NCBI GenBank assembly: GCA_003233305.1
Contig: QILI01000021.1
Location: 1 to 45,432 of the forward strand
Direction: 5' to 3'
Length of the DNA: 45,432 bases
From: Mizugakiibacter sp.
GTDB taxonomy: Bacteria; Pseudomonadota; Gammaproteobacteria; Xanthomonadales; Rhodanobacteraceae
Shown here piece after piece: positions 8,481 through 16,163 of the stretch. Numbering within the stretch: position 1 is the first letter of the stretch; each line of letters opens with the position of its first letter. The position numbers were made by a program, and so were the translations under genes. The notes beneath the pieces are model-generated. The model was given only the letters and a program-made list of their open reading frames with translations. It made no database searches and had not been told where the DNA came from.

Positions 8481-8705
8481 ATGAAAAATGTAGGTAATAT
8501 CGATCGCGTACTGCGCATCGTCGTCGGGCTAGTCATCATCAGCCTGGTGTTCTGGGGTCCCAGGACTGCATGGGGCTGGCTCGGTATCATCCCGTTTGCA
8601 AGTGCGCTGATCGGTTGGTGTCCGCTCTATGCCATCTTTGGTATTCGCACCTGCCCGGTGAAAGCCGGCATGGCGCGCCGGGGAGAGCAAAACAAGGGCA
8701 CGTAA
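8481..8705 (+). CDS. DUF2892 (YgaP-like) small membrane protein
   Basis: A 74-aa protein beginning MKNVGNIDRVLRIVVGL with two hydrophobic helices, followed by the conserved WCPLYAIFGIRTCP segment. This is the DUF2892 inner-membrane domain, found alone or fused to rhodanese in YgaP. Two cysteines (in GWCPLY and RTCPVK) are conserved features of the family as I recall it. The GGAAGGA ribosome site 8-10 nt before the ATG is strong. Its position after the Crp/Fnr gene suggests the regulator controls it. A role in sulfur or redox response is inferred from the family's common rhodanese association only. Confidence 0.82.
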   Translation: MKNVGNIDRVLRIVVGLVIISLVFWGPRTAWGWLGIIPFASALIGWCPLYAIFGIRTCPVKAGMARRGEQNKGT

Positions 8706-9155
8706 CCCCCTAGGCACAGGATTAAGCGGCCACCCTTCCGCAACGACCAGACCCCGTAGCCTACGTTATACCGACGCTCTGCACCGGAGCCTCAGCGGGA
8801 ACGCCGAGCCCCAGCTCGGCATCTCTGTTGACAGCGCGAAACCGTGTCAGTAGATGGAAAGAGTCGTCATCCCGGGCATAGACCCAGGATCCAGCTTGTG
8901 GCCGTCGAGAAGCGTGGCACCTCTCTGCGGTGGCACCTACTTTAAGAGGGTGAATATTTCGACCCCACAACACCTGAAAGGTGAATTTTCGTTAACGCAG
9001 CAATTTGATAAAAGGAACCTCAATGGGCGCTGACCCACCCCCCACCCCACTTAGGGTTGAGTCTCACGCACCATTGCCGAGAGCCTGAGGTAGCATTGCG
9101 TAGGCGCGGTTACGGCTTTCTGGTAGCTTAGCGCCGTTTGCCTTGGGAATCCTTC
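8706..9155. other. Gene-poor region upstream of lptD with one repeat copy and a tiny Pro-rich ORF
   Basis: No ordinary gene is seen in these 450 bp. A fourth copy of the 29-bp palindromic repeat lies at 8865-8893 in inverted orientation relative to the copies after ispB. A TTGACA at about 8828 has a weak TAGATG 17 bp downstream and could be a promoter. At 9023-9088 an ATG with a good AAGGA site opens a 21-codon frame encoding MGADPPPTPLRV and more. It is only a candidate leader peptide. Confidence 0.5.
8865..8893 (-). repeat. 29-bp palindromic repeat, isolated copy
   Basis: The minus strand reads TGGATCCTGGGTC, TAT, GCCCGGGATGACG, matching the units at 2331-2359 and 2475-2503 with only a few differences in one arm and the centre. 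It shows that the element is dispersed in the chromosome rather than confined to one locus. Confidence 0.75.
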
Positions 9156-11414
9156 GTGTCGCGTCTGCATTCGCTTACCCCAACTCAATGGCTGCTGTAC
9201 CTGGCCATGGCGCTGGTCTACGGATCCGCTGGCGCAGCCACAATCCACCCGGCTAAAGTTTGTCCGCTGGGTGCGATATCGTGCCAGCAACCGCGTTTCG
9301 ACTACAGTCTGTGCCGGCCCAATGCCCTGCTCAAGTTTTACGTACCCGGACTTTCCAAGAACCGTAACCAGCGCCAACAGTCGGCGACCAATGCCTATGC
9401 CCGGCAGATTTTCAGTGCCAACCGCAAGACCTATACCCTGCTTGGTGATGTGCGACTGCAGCGTGCCGATCAATTACTGCGTGCTCAACGCATCGACTAT
9501 ACCCAGGCCAGCACCGCTTATCAGGCAACCGGCAAGGTGCGCTATCAGGATCAGGGGCTGCTACTGCAGGCTCACAGCATAGACGGTACCAATAAGCCGG
9601 AACACGCGGTGGCGCATACCGTGCGTTACCAGCTATTGCAAGCTCGTGGCAACGGCACCGCAACGCGAGTCAACATCCTTGATTCCAAGCACAGTCGCTA
9701 CACCACTGCCACGTTCAGCACTTGTGCACCCCAAAACCGGATGTGGGACATTGAGGCGGGTACCATTCACATCAACCAGGACACCGGTATTGGTACGGCT
9801 CGCAACGTCACCATGCGTGTACATAATGTGCCTTTTTTGTGGTTTCCATGGATGCGCTTCCCAATCTATGGCCAACGCCTGAGTGGTTTTCTCTCTCCCA
9901 GTTTTGGTGGCTCCAGTCAAAGCGGCAGTTATATCAGTGTGCCCTATTACCTGAATCTCGCCCCTAACTATGACGCCACGCTCACTCCCTCGATCTACAG
10001 TCGACGCGGTCTGCTGCTCGGTACGGAGTTCCGCTACCTGTTGGATTCCAGCAAAGGCCAGTTCAACTTCGATGTCATGCCTACCGACCGGCTGAGTAAG
10101 CGCCAGCGCTGGTATCTGCGCTTCGCTGACCACACCGCACTGGGCTCAAACTGGAGTTTTGACAGCCATCTCAGCCGGGTCAGTGATCCCCGGTATTTTG
10201 AGGATTTCGGTAATAGCCTCAATTTCTCGGCAATCAGCCTGATCGGCTCCAATGCCTATCTGCGTGGTTCAGGCCGATGGTGGAATGCCACCGTCGGTGC
10301 CGACACCTACCAACTTACCGACCCGACCTTGTCACCAAACAGCAAACCGTATACCCGTCTGCCACGTGCTACTTTTTCAGCCGCCCTGCCTATCGGGCAG
10401 ACTATGCAGATTGGGCTTAATAGCGAGGCCGTAGCCTTTCGCAAGAGCCATGCGCTGAACGGCCGGCGGGTCGATCTGTATCCTTATTTTGCCATGCCCA
10501 TGCAGGGTGCTGCCTGGTTTCTGCGGCCCCAGATCGGCTACCGTTTTACCCGCTATTGGCTCGACCGTTCCAGTGATGCCCATCCCGACCGGGCCTTGCC
10601 CATTGTACAGCTTGATTCCGGGCTGGTATTTGATCGCCAAATAAAACTGTTCGGCCAGTCGTATACGCAGACCCTGGAACCCAGGGCCTATTATTTGTAT
10701 GTACCTTATCGCAATCAGAACAATCTACCCATTTTCGACACCCAACCGCTGACCTTCGACTACTGGACCCTGTTCAGCAGCAATCAGTACACTGGGGCCG
10801 ACCGGCAGATCAATGCCAACAACCTGACTCTTACTCTGACCAGCCGGCTGATTGATACAAGTGGGGTGGCCCGCCTATCGGCCAGTATCGGTCAGATCCG
10901 TTATTTCACCGCCCAGCGGGTGCAGCTACCGAGACGGACCATCGTTGATCAGGCCGGATCGAATTATGTAGGAATTCTCAATCTGACCTTATCACCCGGC
11001 TGGCGTCTCACACTCGCCCAGCAATACGATCCCTTGACCCATCGCACTACGGTTTCCAGTGTCAACTTGCAAGCGCGTATCGGCAGCGACGGAGTGCTCA
11101 ACATGGCCTACCGCTATCGTCACCGCTTACTTGATCAATACGATATTTCAACCTACTGGCCGGTACGTCCGGGGTGGGGGCTGGTAGGTCGCTGGAATTA
11201 TTCTGTCCGCGATCAGAAAACGCTGGAAGCCTTCGCCGGACTGCAGTGGGACAACTGTTGCATGGCGATTCGTGCGGTTATGCGCCACTATGTGCGTGAT
11301 TTTCAGGGCCATACGACCAATGCCATTATGTTCGAAGTCGAGTTTAAGGGTATCGGCTCAATCGGCCAAAAAAGCGGCACGTTCTTGGAGCGTGCTATTC
11401 TTGGCTATCCTTGA
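9156..11414 (+). CDS. lptD: LPS-assembly protein LptD, outer membrane
   Basis: The outer-membrane beta-barrel that, with LptE, inserts lipopolysaccharide into the outer leaflet. From the GTG at 9156 the protein has 752 aa. It has an N-terminal signal peptide with a hydrophobic core QWLLYLAMALVYGSAGA, an OstA/LptA-like domain (about residues 75-230, including ANRKTYTLLGDVRLQRADQ), and a large barrel domain. The motif VPFLWFPWMRFPIYGQRLSG is typical of LptD. Cysteines near the N-terminus, Cys189 or so (FSTCAPQNRMW), and a Cys-Cys pair at 701-702 (QWDNCCMAIR) match the disulfide pattern that controls assembly in E. coli. A TTG 18 nt upstream is the alternative start; GGGA before the GTG favours the latter. 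It is followed by surA. Confidence 0.93.
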   Translation: MSRLHSLTPTQWLLYLAMALVYGSAGAATIHPAKVCPLGAISCQQPRFDYSLCRPNALLKFYVPGLSKNRNQRQQSATNAYARQIFSANRKTYTLLGDVRLQRADQLLRAQRIDYTQASTAYQATGKVRYQDQGLLLQAHSIDGTNKPEHAVAHTVRYQLLQARGNGTATRVNILDSKHSRYTTATFSTCAPQNRMWDIEAGTIHINQDTGIGTARNVTMRVHNVPFLWFPWMRFPIYGQRLSGFLSPSFGGSSQSGSYISVPYYLNLAPNYDATLTPSIYSRRGLLLGTEFRYLLDSSKGQFNFDVMPTDRLSKRQRWYLRFADHTALGSNWSFDSHLSRVSDPRYFEDFGNSLNFSAISLIGSNAYLRGSGRWWNATVGADTYQLTDPTLSPNSKPYTRLPRATFSAALPIGQTMQIGLNSEAVAFRKSHALNGRRVDLYPYFAMPMQGAAWFLRPQIGYRFTRYWLDRSSDAHPDRALPIVQLDSGLVFDRQIKLFGQSYTQTLEPRAYYLYVPYRNQNNLPIFDTQPLTFDYWTLFSSNQYTGADRQINANNLTLTLTSRLIDTSGVARLSASIGQIRYFTAQRVQLPRRTIVDQAGSNYVGILNLTLSPGWRLTLAQQYDPLTHRTTVSSVNLQARIGSDGVLNMAYRYRHRLLDQYDISTYWPVRPGWGLVGRWNYSVRDQKTLEAFAGLQWDNCCMAIRAVMRHYVRDFQGHTTNAIMFEVEFKGIGSIGQKSGTFLERAILGYP

Positions 11415-11448
11415 TAGCCGCCATATTCCGACTCGCCGCAGGATCTCC

Positions 11449-12768
11449 ATGAAGCGAATTACCGCCCTTTTTGTACTGGCGCTCTCCTTGTGTCTGCCAT
11501 ATGTCAGTCATGCTCAGTTATTGCAACCCATTCAGCCCCTGGATCGTATTGCTGCTGTTGTCAATAATGGAGTGATTCTACAAAGCAAACTCGACCAAAC
11601 TCTGGCTCAAGTTCTGCACCAGTATGTCGACCATCCCCAACAGCTCCCATCCAAGCCCATCTTGGAGCGACAGGTTCTCGAACGTTTGATCCTGATGAAA
11701 CTTCAGGTGCAACGCGCACATGAAAACGGCATCCGCGTTTCCGATCAGGAGCTGAATGTAGCGCTACGTAATGTTGCGACGCGAAACCACATGGCCCTGG
11801 ATCAACTGCGGCAAGCTATTGCCCGGCAGGGTGGTAGTTTTACCGCCTTCCAACATGAAGTAAGCAACCAGATCCTGGTTCAGAAGTTGCGTGACAGCGT
11901 TTTAAAGGGTTCGGTTCAAGTTAGCCAGACCGAGGTCAACAATCTGCTTGCCAGCCCGTTATCCAAAGCCGGTGAGGTCAAGCTTGGGCAAATCCTGATT
12001 ACCATTCCGGAAGGGGCCAATCCCAGCCAGGTCAGCGCTGCCAAGAGGCAGGCTGAGAAAGTGGAACAGGCCCTGGCCGGGGGCATGGATTTCAATGCCG
12101 CCGCCGTGCAGTATTCCCAGGCTCAGAATGCACTGGAAGGTGGCAGCGTCAACTGGCGGCGAATAGACGAGCTACCAACCGCCCTGGCAGGTATCGTGCT
12201 GAAAATGAAGCCTGGACAGATCACGCCTCCGTTGCGCTCGCCGGAAGGGTTCTACATTCTCAAAATTGAAAGTAAACGCCCCACTCCCAAAACCATCGTC
12301 ACCGAGTATCACGCCCGAAATATTCTCATCCGCACTACCCTGCTGCTCAACAGTACTCAAGCCAAAGCCAAGCTTACCGAGCTGCGCCTAAAAATTATTA
12401 CGGGCAAGATACCCTTTGCTAAGGCTGCAAAGGCCGACTCCAATGACGAGACGACCGCCAACCTGGGCGGTGACATGGGTTGGTTCACTGCCAAGAAATG
12501 GGGCTCAGTGATCGCCAAGGAATTACCCCAGCTCAAGGATGGCAAGATTTCGCCACCCTTGCGAGTTCCCAATGGCTGGCTGATCGTACAACGCTTAGGT
12601 AGCCGTCAGGCCAACATCACCGCAAAGGTCCGGCGTGAGCAGGCTCACCGCGCCATTGCCACCCGCAAAGCTGAGGAATCCTATCGGAACTTCCTGCGTG
12701 ATCTGCGAACCCAGGCCTATATCCGCATCCTTGACTCATCACTCAAGGCTCCCGCAAAGGCCTCCTGA
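11449..12768 (+). CDS. surA: Periplasmic chaperone and peptidyl-prolyl isomerase SurA
   Basis: Escorts outer-membrane proteins, including LptD, through the periplasm. The protein has 439 aa. The first 22 or so residues are a signal peptide ending SHAQ. The N-terminal chaperone region follows (LDRIAAVVNNGVILQSKLD), then two parvulin domains, the first around residues 174-270 and the second around 285-385 (LGGDMGWFTAKKWG). The order matches E. coli SurA at 428 aa. AGGA lies just before the ATG. The gene starts 34 bp after lptD and is followed at once by pdxA, the classic order. Confidence 0.94.
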   Translation: MKRITALFVLALSLCLPYVSHAQLLQPIQPLDRIAAVVNNGVILQSKLDQTLAQVLHQYVDHPQQLPSKPILERQVLERLILMKLQVQRAHENGIRVSDQELNVALRNVATRNHMALDQLRQAIARQGGSFTAFQHEVSNQILVQKLRDSVLKGSVQVSQTEVNNLLASPLSKAGEVKLGQILITIPEGANPSQVSAAKRQAEKVEQALAGGMDFNAAAVQYSQAQNALEGGSVNWRRIDELPTALAGIVLKMKPGQITPPLRSPEGFYILKIESKRPTPKTIVTEYHARNILIRTTLLLNSTQAKAKLTELRLKIITGKIPFAKAAKADSNDETTANLGGDMGWFTAKKWGSVIAKELPQLKDGKISPPLRVPNGWLIVQRLGSRQANITAKVRREQAHRAIATRKAEESYRNFLRDLRTQAYIRILDSSLKAPAKAS

Positions 12769-12769
12769 A

Positions 12770-13771
12770 GTGTCCATCGTCCGGATGCCAAGGCTGCTTC
12801 TAACGCCTGGCGAGCCGGCTGGTGTGGGTCCGGAACTGGCTTGCCGTCTGGCCATGCAGGAGCATGCGGCCGATATCGTGGCGATTGCCGATCCCGGGCT
12901 ACTTTCGAGAACCGCCGCGCAACTTGGACTCGATCTGCAGATTGAGCCCTTCAATATGGCCTGGAAGCAGTCCTCCAGGCCTGGCCATCTGCAAGTACTC
13001 GCCGAACCCTTGTGCCAACTGGAAGTCCCCGGCCACCCTGCTGCAGAGAATGCCTCCTATGTACTGAACTGCCTGGAGCAGGCCAGCCGCTTGTGTCTCA
13101 GTGGGCGCGCCGATGCTCTGGTCACCGGGCCCTTGCAGAAGGCCAGCATCAACGCCGCCGGGGTAGCCTTCAGCGGGCATACCGAGTTTCTCGCCTCACG
13201 AGCCGCCGTCCCGGTATTGATGCTGCTTACCGCGCCCCAGCTGCGGGTCGCTCTGACCACCACCCACTTACCTCTTGCCAATGTTGCGGCGGCGATCACT
13301 ACCCAGCGGCTGCGTGAGAAGTTGTTAATTCTGAATGCCTCACTGCAGCGTGATTTTGGTCTTGCCGAACCCCGCATTGCGGTCCTCGGACTGAATCCCC
13401 ATGCCGGAGAAGATGGCTATCTGGGCAAACAGGAAATCGAAATCATTGCACCGGTTCTCGATACGTTACGTGGTCAGGGCCTGCATCTGCTCGGACCGTT
13501 ACCGGCCGACACGGCCTTATTACCGGCCATGCGTAAACACTACGATGCGGTGCTGGCCATGTACCACGACCAGGCTCTACCGGTACTCAAGGCCGAAGCC
13601 TTTGCTTCAGCAGTCAATATTACTCTCGGCCTACCTTATGTCCGTACCTCGGTCGACCATGGTACGGCGCTGGATCTGGCCGGTCGGGGTTGTGCCGATC
13701 CCAGTAGTCTGATGGCCGCTTGTCATACTGCGACGACCATGGTGACCCGGCGTCTTAGGCCCGAGTCATGA
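12770..13771 (+). CDS. pdxA: 4-hydroxythreonine-4-phosphate dehydrogenase
   Basis: Oxidises 4-phosphohydroxy-L-threonine in the DXP-dependent pathway to pyridoxal phosphate. Motifs seen: LLLTPGEPAGVGPELA at the N-terminus, VTGPLQKASINAAG, the metal-ligand histidine in FSGHTEFLA, LNPHAGEDGYLG, LAMYHDQALPVLK, and TSVDHGTALDLAGRG at the end. The GTG start gives 333 aa, near the family norm of about 330. The next ATG, 15 nt further on, would leave the beta strand of the TPGEPAG motif almost without a lead. The GTG is 1 nt after the surA stop and the gene's own stop overlaps rsmA by 4 nt. Confidence 0.92.
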   Translation: MSIVRMPRLLLTPGEPAGVGPELACRLAMQEHAADIVAIADPGLLSRTAAQLGLDLQIEPFNMAWKQSSRPGHLQVLAEPLCQLEVPGHPAAENASYVLNCLEQASRLCLSGRADALVTGPLQKASINAAGVAFSGHTEFLASRAAVPVLMLLTAPQLRVALTTTHLPLANVAAAITTQRLREKLLILNASLQRDFGLAEPRIAVLGLNPHAGEDGYLGKQEIEIIAPVLDTLRGQGLHLLGPLPADTALLPAMRKHYDAVLAMYHDQALPVLKAEAFASAVNITLGLPYVRTSVDHGTALDLAGRGCADPSSLMAACHTATTMVTRRLRPES

Positions 13772-14553
13772 GCGATTGGCGCTCTCAACAGCGCCCCAAA
13801 AAACGTTACGGCCAGCACTTTCTACACCACACAGATATTGTTCGCCGTATCATTGAGGTCATCAACCCCCAACCCGGTGAAGCCCTGCTGGAAATTGGTC
13901 CCGGTGAGGGCGTACTCACCCTACCACTGCTGCAGCGCTGCGCAGCACTCACAGTTATTGAATTGGATTTGGATCTGATTGAACCACTGCGTAGCCGAGC
14001 TCACGATCACGGTTCCCTAAAGATCATTCATGGCGATGTATTGAAAACCGACCTGAGCGCCCTGGCAGACGGACGCCCACTGCGAGTTGTCGGCAATCTT
14101 CCCTATTACATCTCCAGCCCGATTCTGTTCCACTGTTTGCAATACGCCGCCCGCATTCAGGACATGCACTTCATGCTGCAGCGCGAAGTCGTCGAGCGCA
14201 TGGCAGCCTCCCCAGGGGGCAAGGAATACGGACGCCTCAGTGTGATGCTGCAGCTGGCTTGTCGGGTCGAACCGTTGTTTACGGTTCCGGCAGAGGCTTT
14301 TCGGCCACCACCGAAAGTGGAATCGGCGATGGTCCGCTTAATCCCACAACGTGCCGACGGGCTGGACGGAGTCGATATTGCAAGACTGGAGAAGATTGTC
14401 CGGGCCGGATTCTCACAACGCCGCAAAACCCTGACCAATGCGCTGCGCGGTCTGCTTGATGCCGACGCCATTCGAGCCATCGGGCTGCGCCCCGAAGCCC
14501 GGGCCGAAACCCTGTCTCCGGCCGATTTCATTCGTCTGGCCCAACTGCCTTGA
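13768..14553 (+). CDS. rsmA: 16S rRNA (adenine1518/1519-N6)-dimethyltransferase
   Basis: Dimethylates two adjacent adenines in the 3' hairpin of 16S rRNA (KsgA), a late step of 30S maturation. The protein has 261 aa. It opens KKRYGQHFLHHTDIVRRII, then the SAM-binding LEIGPGEGVLTLPLL. The catalytic motif IV is VVGNLPYYISSPILF, and the C-terminal part has FRPPPKVESAMVRL and FSQRRKTLTNALRG. Its ATG overlaps the pdxA stop (ATGA), and its stop overlaps the next start as TGATG, so the run is translationally coupled. Confidence 0.96.
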   Translation: MSDWRSQQRPKKRYGQHFLHHTDIVRRIIEVINPQPGEALLEIGPGEGVLTLPLLQRCAALTVIELDLDLIEPLRSRAHDHGSLKIIHGDVLKTDLSALADGRPLRVVGNLPYYISSPILFHCLQYAARIQDMHFMLQREVVERMAASPGGKEYGRLSVMLQLACRVEPLFTVPAEAFRPPPKVESAMVRLIPQRADGLDGVDIARLEKIVRAGFSQRRKTLTNALRGLLDADAIRAIGLRPEARAETLSPADFIRLAQLP

Positions 14554-15110
14554 TGCACTACCCCTGCCCACTTATGCCACACCTGCAGACTGATTCCCTA
14601 TCTTTCCGGCACACGGGTACGAATCTGCTGAACTCCACGGCTTGCCGAACTGCAGGCCCCGTTGCCATGACGATATACGGGTGCTTGCCGTGGATGCCGA
14701 CCCTGGCCCACAATCCACTCATGGTTATCTCCACGATTGATGCACTCAGTGTTCCGCATGTATCCCGATATCTTGTCGATACAAGCGTAGCAATGCCCAG
14801 CCGTCGCATGTGGGTCTTCTCCAACGGCTCCCAGAGCTCGGAGTATCTGGCCGCACCACGGCGTACCGGCTATGGGATCCGTATTGGCACAGACCGTTAC
14901 ACCGGGGAGGTTCGTGAGCGGCGGCCCCTCGTTACCCAGTCATGGGGTGACCCAGCCAGGTACTTGGAATTCTCCTGTCAGGCCACGCTTGAATCCAGCT
15001 CTGACACCAGAACCATGCCGACAAGCTGTGCCATTCCGGTCAATGCCGAAACCCGCCTGATGACGGATAACGCTGCTTTGGTCCTCTCCATACCCCGCGT
15101 GTTGCACTGA
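14553..15110 (+). CDS. Unrecognised ORF in the apaG position, possibly a strongly diverged ApaG
   Basis: The ATG overlaps the rsmA stop and the stop overlaps the apaH ATG, so this frame is bracketed by real translational couplings; 185 aa. In related genomes apaG (about 125 aa) lies here. The C-terminus VLSIPRVLH matches the ApaG ending (LSVPRTLH or similar), SRRMWVFSNG recalls the ApaG ARHWQITDGNG region, and YLEFSCQATLES may match its FHYTSG segment, but the rest does not align well and extra residues would be needed. The first 55 or so codons (to about ATG 14721) have no ApaG counterpart. Composition is less coding-like than its neighbours. It could be a diverged ApaG, a decaying copy, or an unrelated protein. 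Confidence 0.42.
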   Translation: MHYPCPLMPHLQTDSLSFRHTGTNLLNSTACRTAGPVAMTIYGCLPWMPTLAHNPLMVISTIDALSVPHVSRYLVDTSVAMPSRRMWVFSNGSQSSEYLAAPRRTGYGIRIGTDRYTGEVRERRPLVTQSWGDPARYLEFSCQATLESSSDTRTMPTSCAIPVNAETRLMTDNAALVLSIPRVLH

Positions 15111-15961
15111 TGGCTACTTATGCCATCGGCGATGTGCAGGGCTGCTATCCGGAACTTTCGCGTCTGCTGGACTCCATAAACTTCGATCCTGCTGCCGACC
15201 GCTTGTGGTTTTGCGGTGATCTGGTCAATCGCGGCGGTGAGTCATTGCAGACTCTGCGTCTGATTCACAACTTACGTGAAAACTGCGTGATTACTCTTGG
15301 CAACCATGATTTGAGCCTGCTGGCCGTCGCTGAAAGGCCGGAGCAGGCCCAGGCCCGGGTCAATCCTGATTTGCGTAAGGTGCTATTCGCCGAGGATCAC
15401 AAACTTCTGCTCGACTGGCTACGCAGACAGAAACTGTTGCATCACGATCCCGCCAGCGGCTACACCTTGGTGCATGCCGGCCTGGCCCCACAGTGGGGGC
15501 TCAGGCAAGCCCAACGCTCGGCAAGTGAAGTCGAACGCGAGCTGCTAGGCCCCAGGTATCAGCGTCTGATGAAATACCTGTTTGGAAATGTACCGCCTGC
15601 CTGGCACCCACGGCTGCGTGGTCTGGACCGCATCCGTGCCAGCATCAACGTGTTTACTCGGATGCGTTACTGTGACGTGCGCGGCCGTATCGATTTTGAT
15701 AGCAAAGGGCGACCTGGCACCCAACCGGCTGGCCGCTATCCCTGGTTCGAGGTCCCGGGCATGGTCCGCCGGCAGACCCGTATCATTTGCGGCCATTGGT
15801 CGGGCCTGGGACTGTTTCGTGGTTTGAACATCTACGCCATCGATACCGGCTGTGTTTGGGGTGGCAAGTTGACCGCACTGCGGCTGGATCGCCCGGAGCC
15901 GGAAGTATTCAGTGTGCCCGCCGAATCCAACCGGCGACGACGCCCCGAAGACGAAGACTGA
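15110..15961 (+). CDS. apaH: Symmetrical diadenosine tetraphosphatase
   Basis: Hydrolyses Ap4A to two ADP and also removes Np4 caps from RNA in E. coli. The protein has 283 aa. It is a PPP-type metallophosphatase with motifs in order: YAIGDVQGCYPEL (D and H replaced position typical of ApaH), WFCGDLVNRGGES, TLGNHDLSLLA, LVHAGLAPQW, and the late metal histidine in ICGHWSGLG followed by AIDTGCVWGGKLTALRL. The start codon shares its A with the stop of the upstream gene (TGATGG). The arginine- and acid-rich tail RRRRPEDED is likely disordered. It ends the rightward run lptD to apaH and converges on secA. Confidence 0.95.
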   Translation: MATYAIGDVQGCYPELSRLLDSINFDPAADRLWFCGDLVNRGGESLQTLRLIHNLRENCVITLGNHDLSLLAVAERPEQAQARVNPDLRKVLFAEDHKLLLDWLRRQKLLHHDPASGYTLVHAGLAPQWGLRQAQRSASEVERELLGPRYQRLMKYLFGNVPPAWHPRLRGLDRIRASINVFTRMRYCDVRGRIDFDSKGRPGTQPAGRYPWFEVPGMVRRQTRIICGHWSGLGLFRGLNIYAIDTGCVWGGKLTALRLDRPEPEVFSVPAESNRRRRPEDED

Positions 15962-16010
15962 AATTAGGTGGGCCAGGCTCTCACTCAAAGCGGGTGTAGG
16001 TTATTCTTGA

Positions 16011-16056
16011 GGGCAGCTTGAAAAACCGTAGCAAGCGGTTCGATTACACACTGCCC
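16011..16056. other. Nested hairpin in the apaH/secA convergent gap
   Basis: GGGCAG at 16011-16016 pairs with CTGCCC at 16051-16056, and inside that AACCG (16024-16028) pairs with CGGTT (16036-16040) around a 7-nt loop. A smaller CGGAG/CTCCG hairpin follows at about 16057-16071. The 200-bp gap between apaH and secA holds no gene that I can support. The structures may end transcription from one or both sides, though there is no T-run. Confidence 0.35.
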
Positions 16057-16163
16057 CGGAGCGAATCTCCGAGACATCAGACGGATGGGGGATGAGTGAG
16101 TGAGGACGTAACGCCGCGATCGGGCCGGGCCGTAGGTTTATAGGACTACCCTTGAGTACGTAT

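Noticed and set aside
16021-16080. Possible tRNA-like fold after apaH
   Set aside because: No TTCGANNC arm in the right place, no acceptor stem and no plausible anticodon arm could be laid out.
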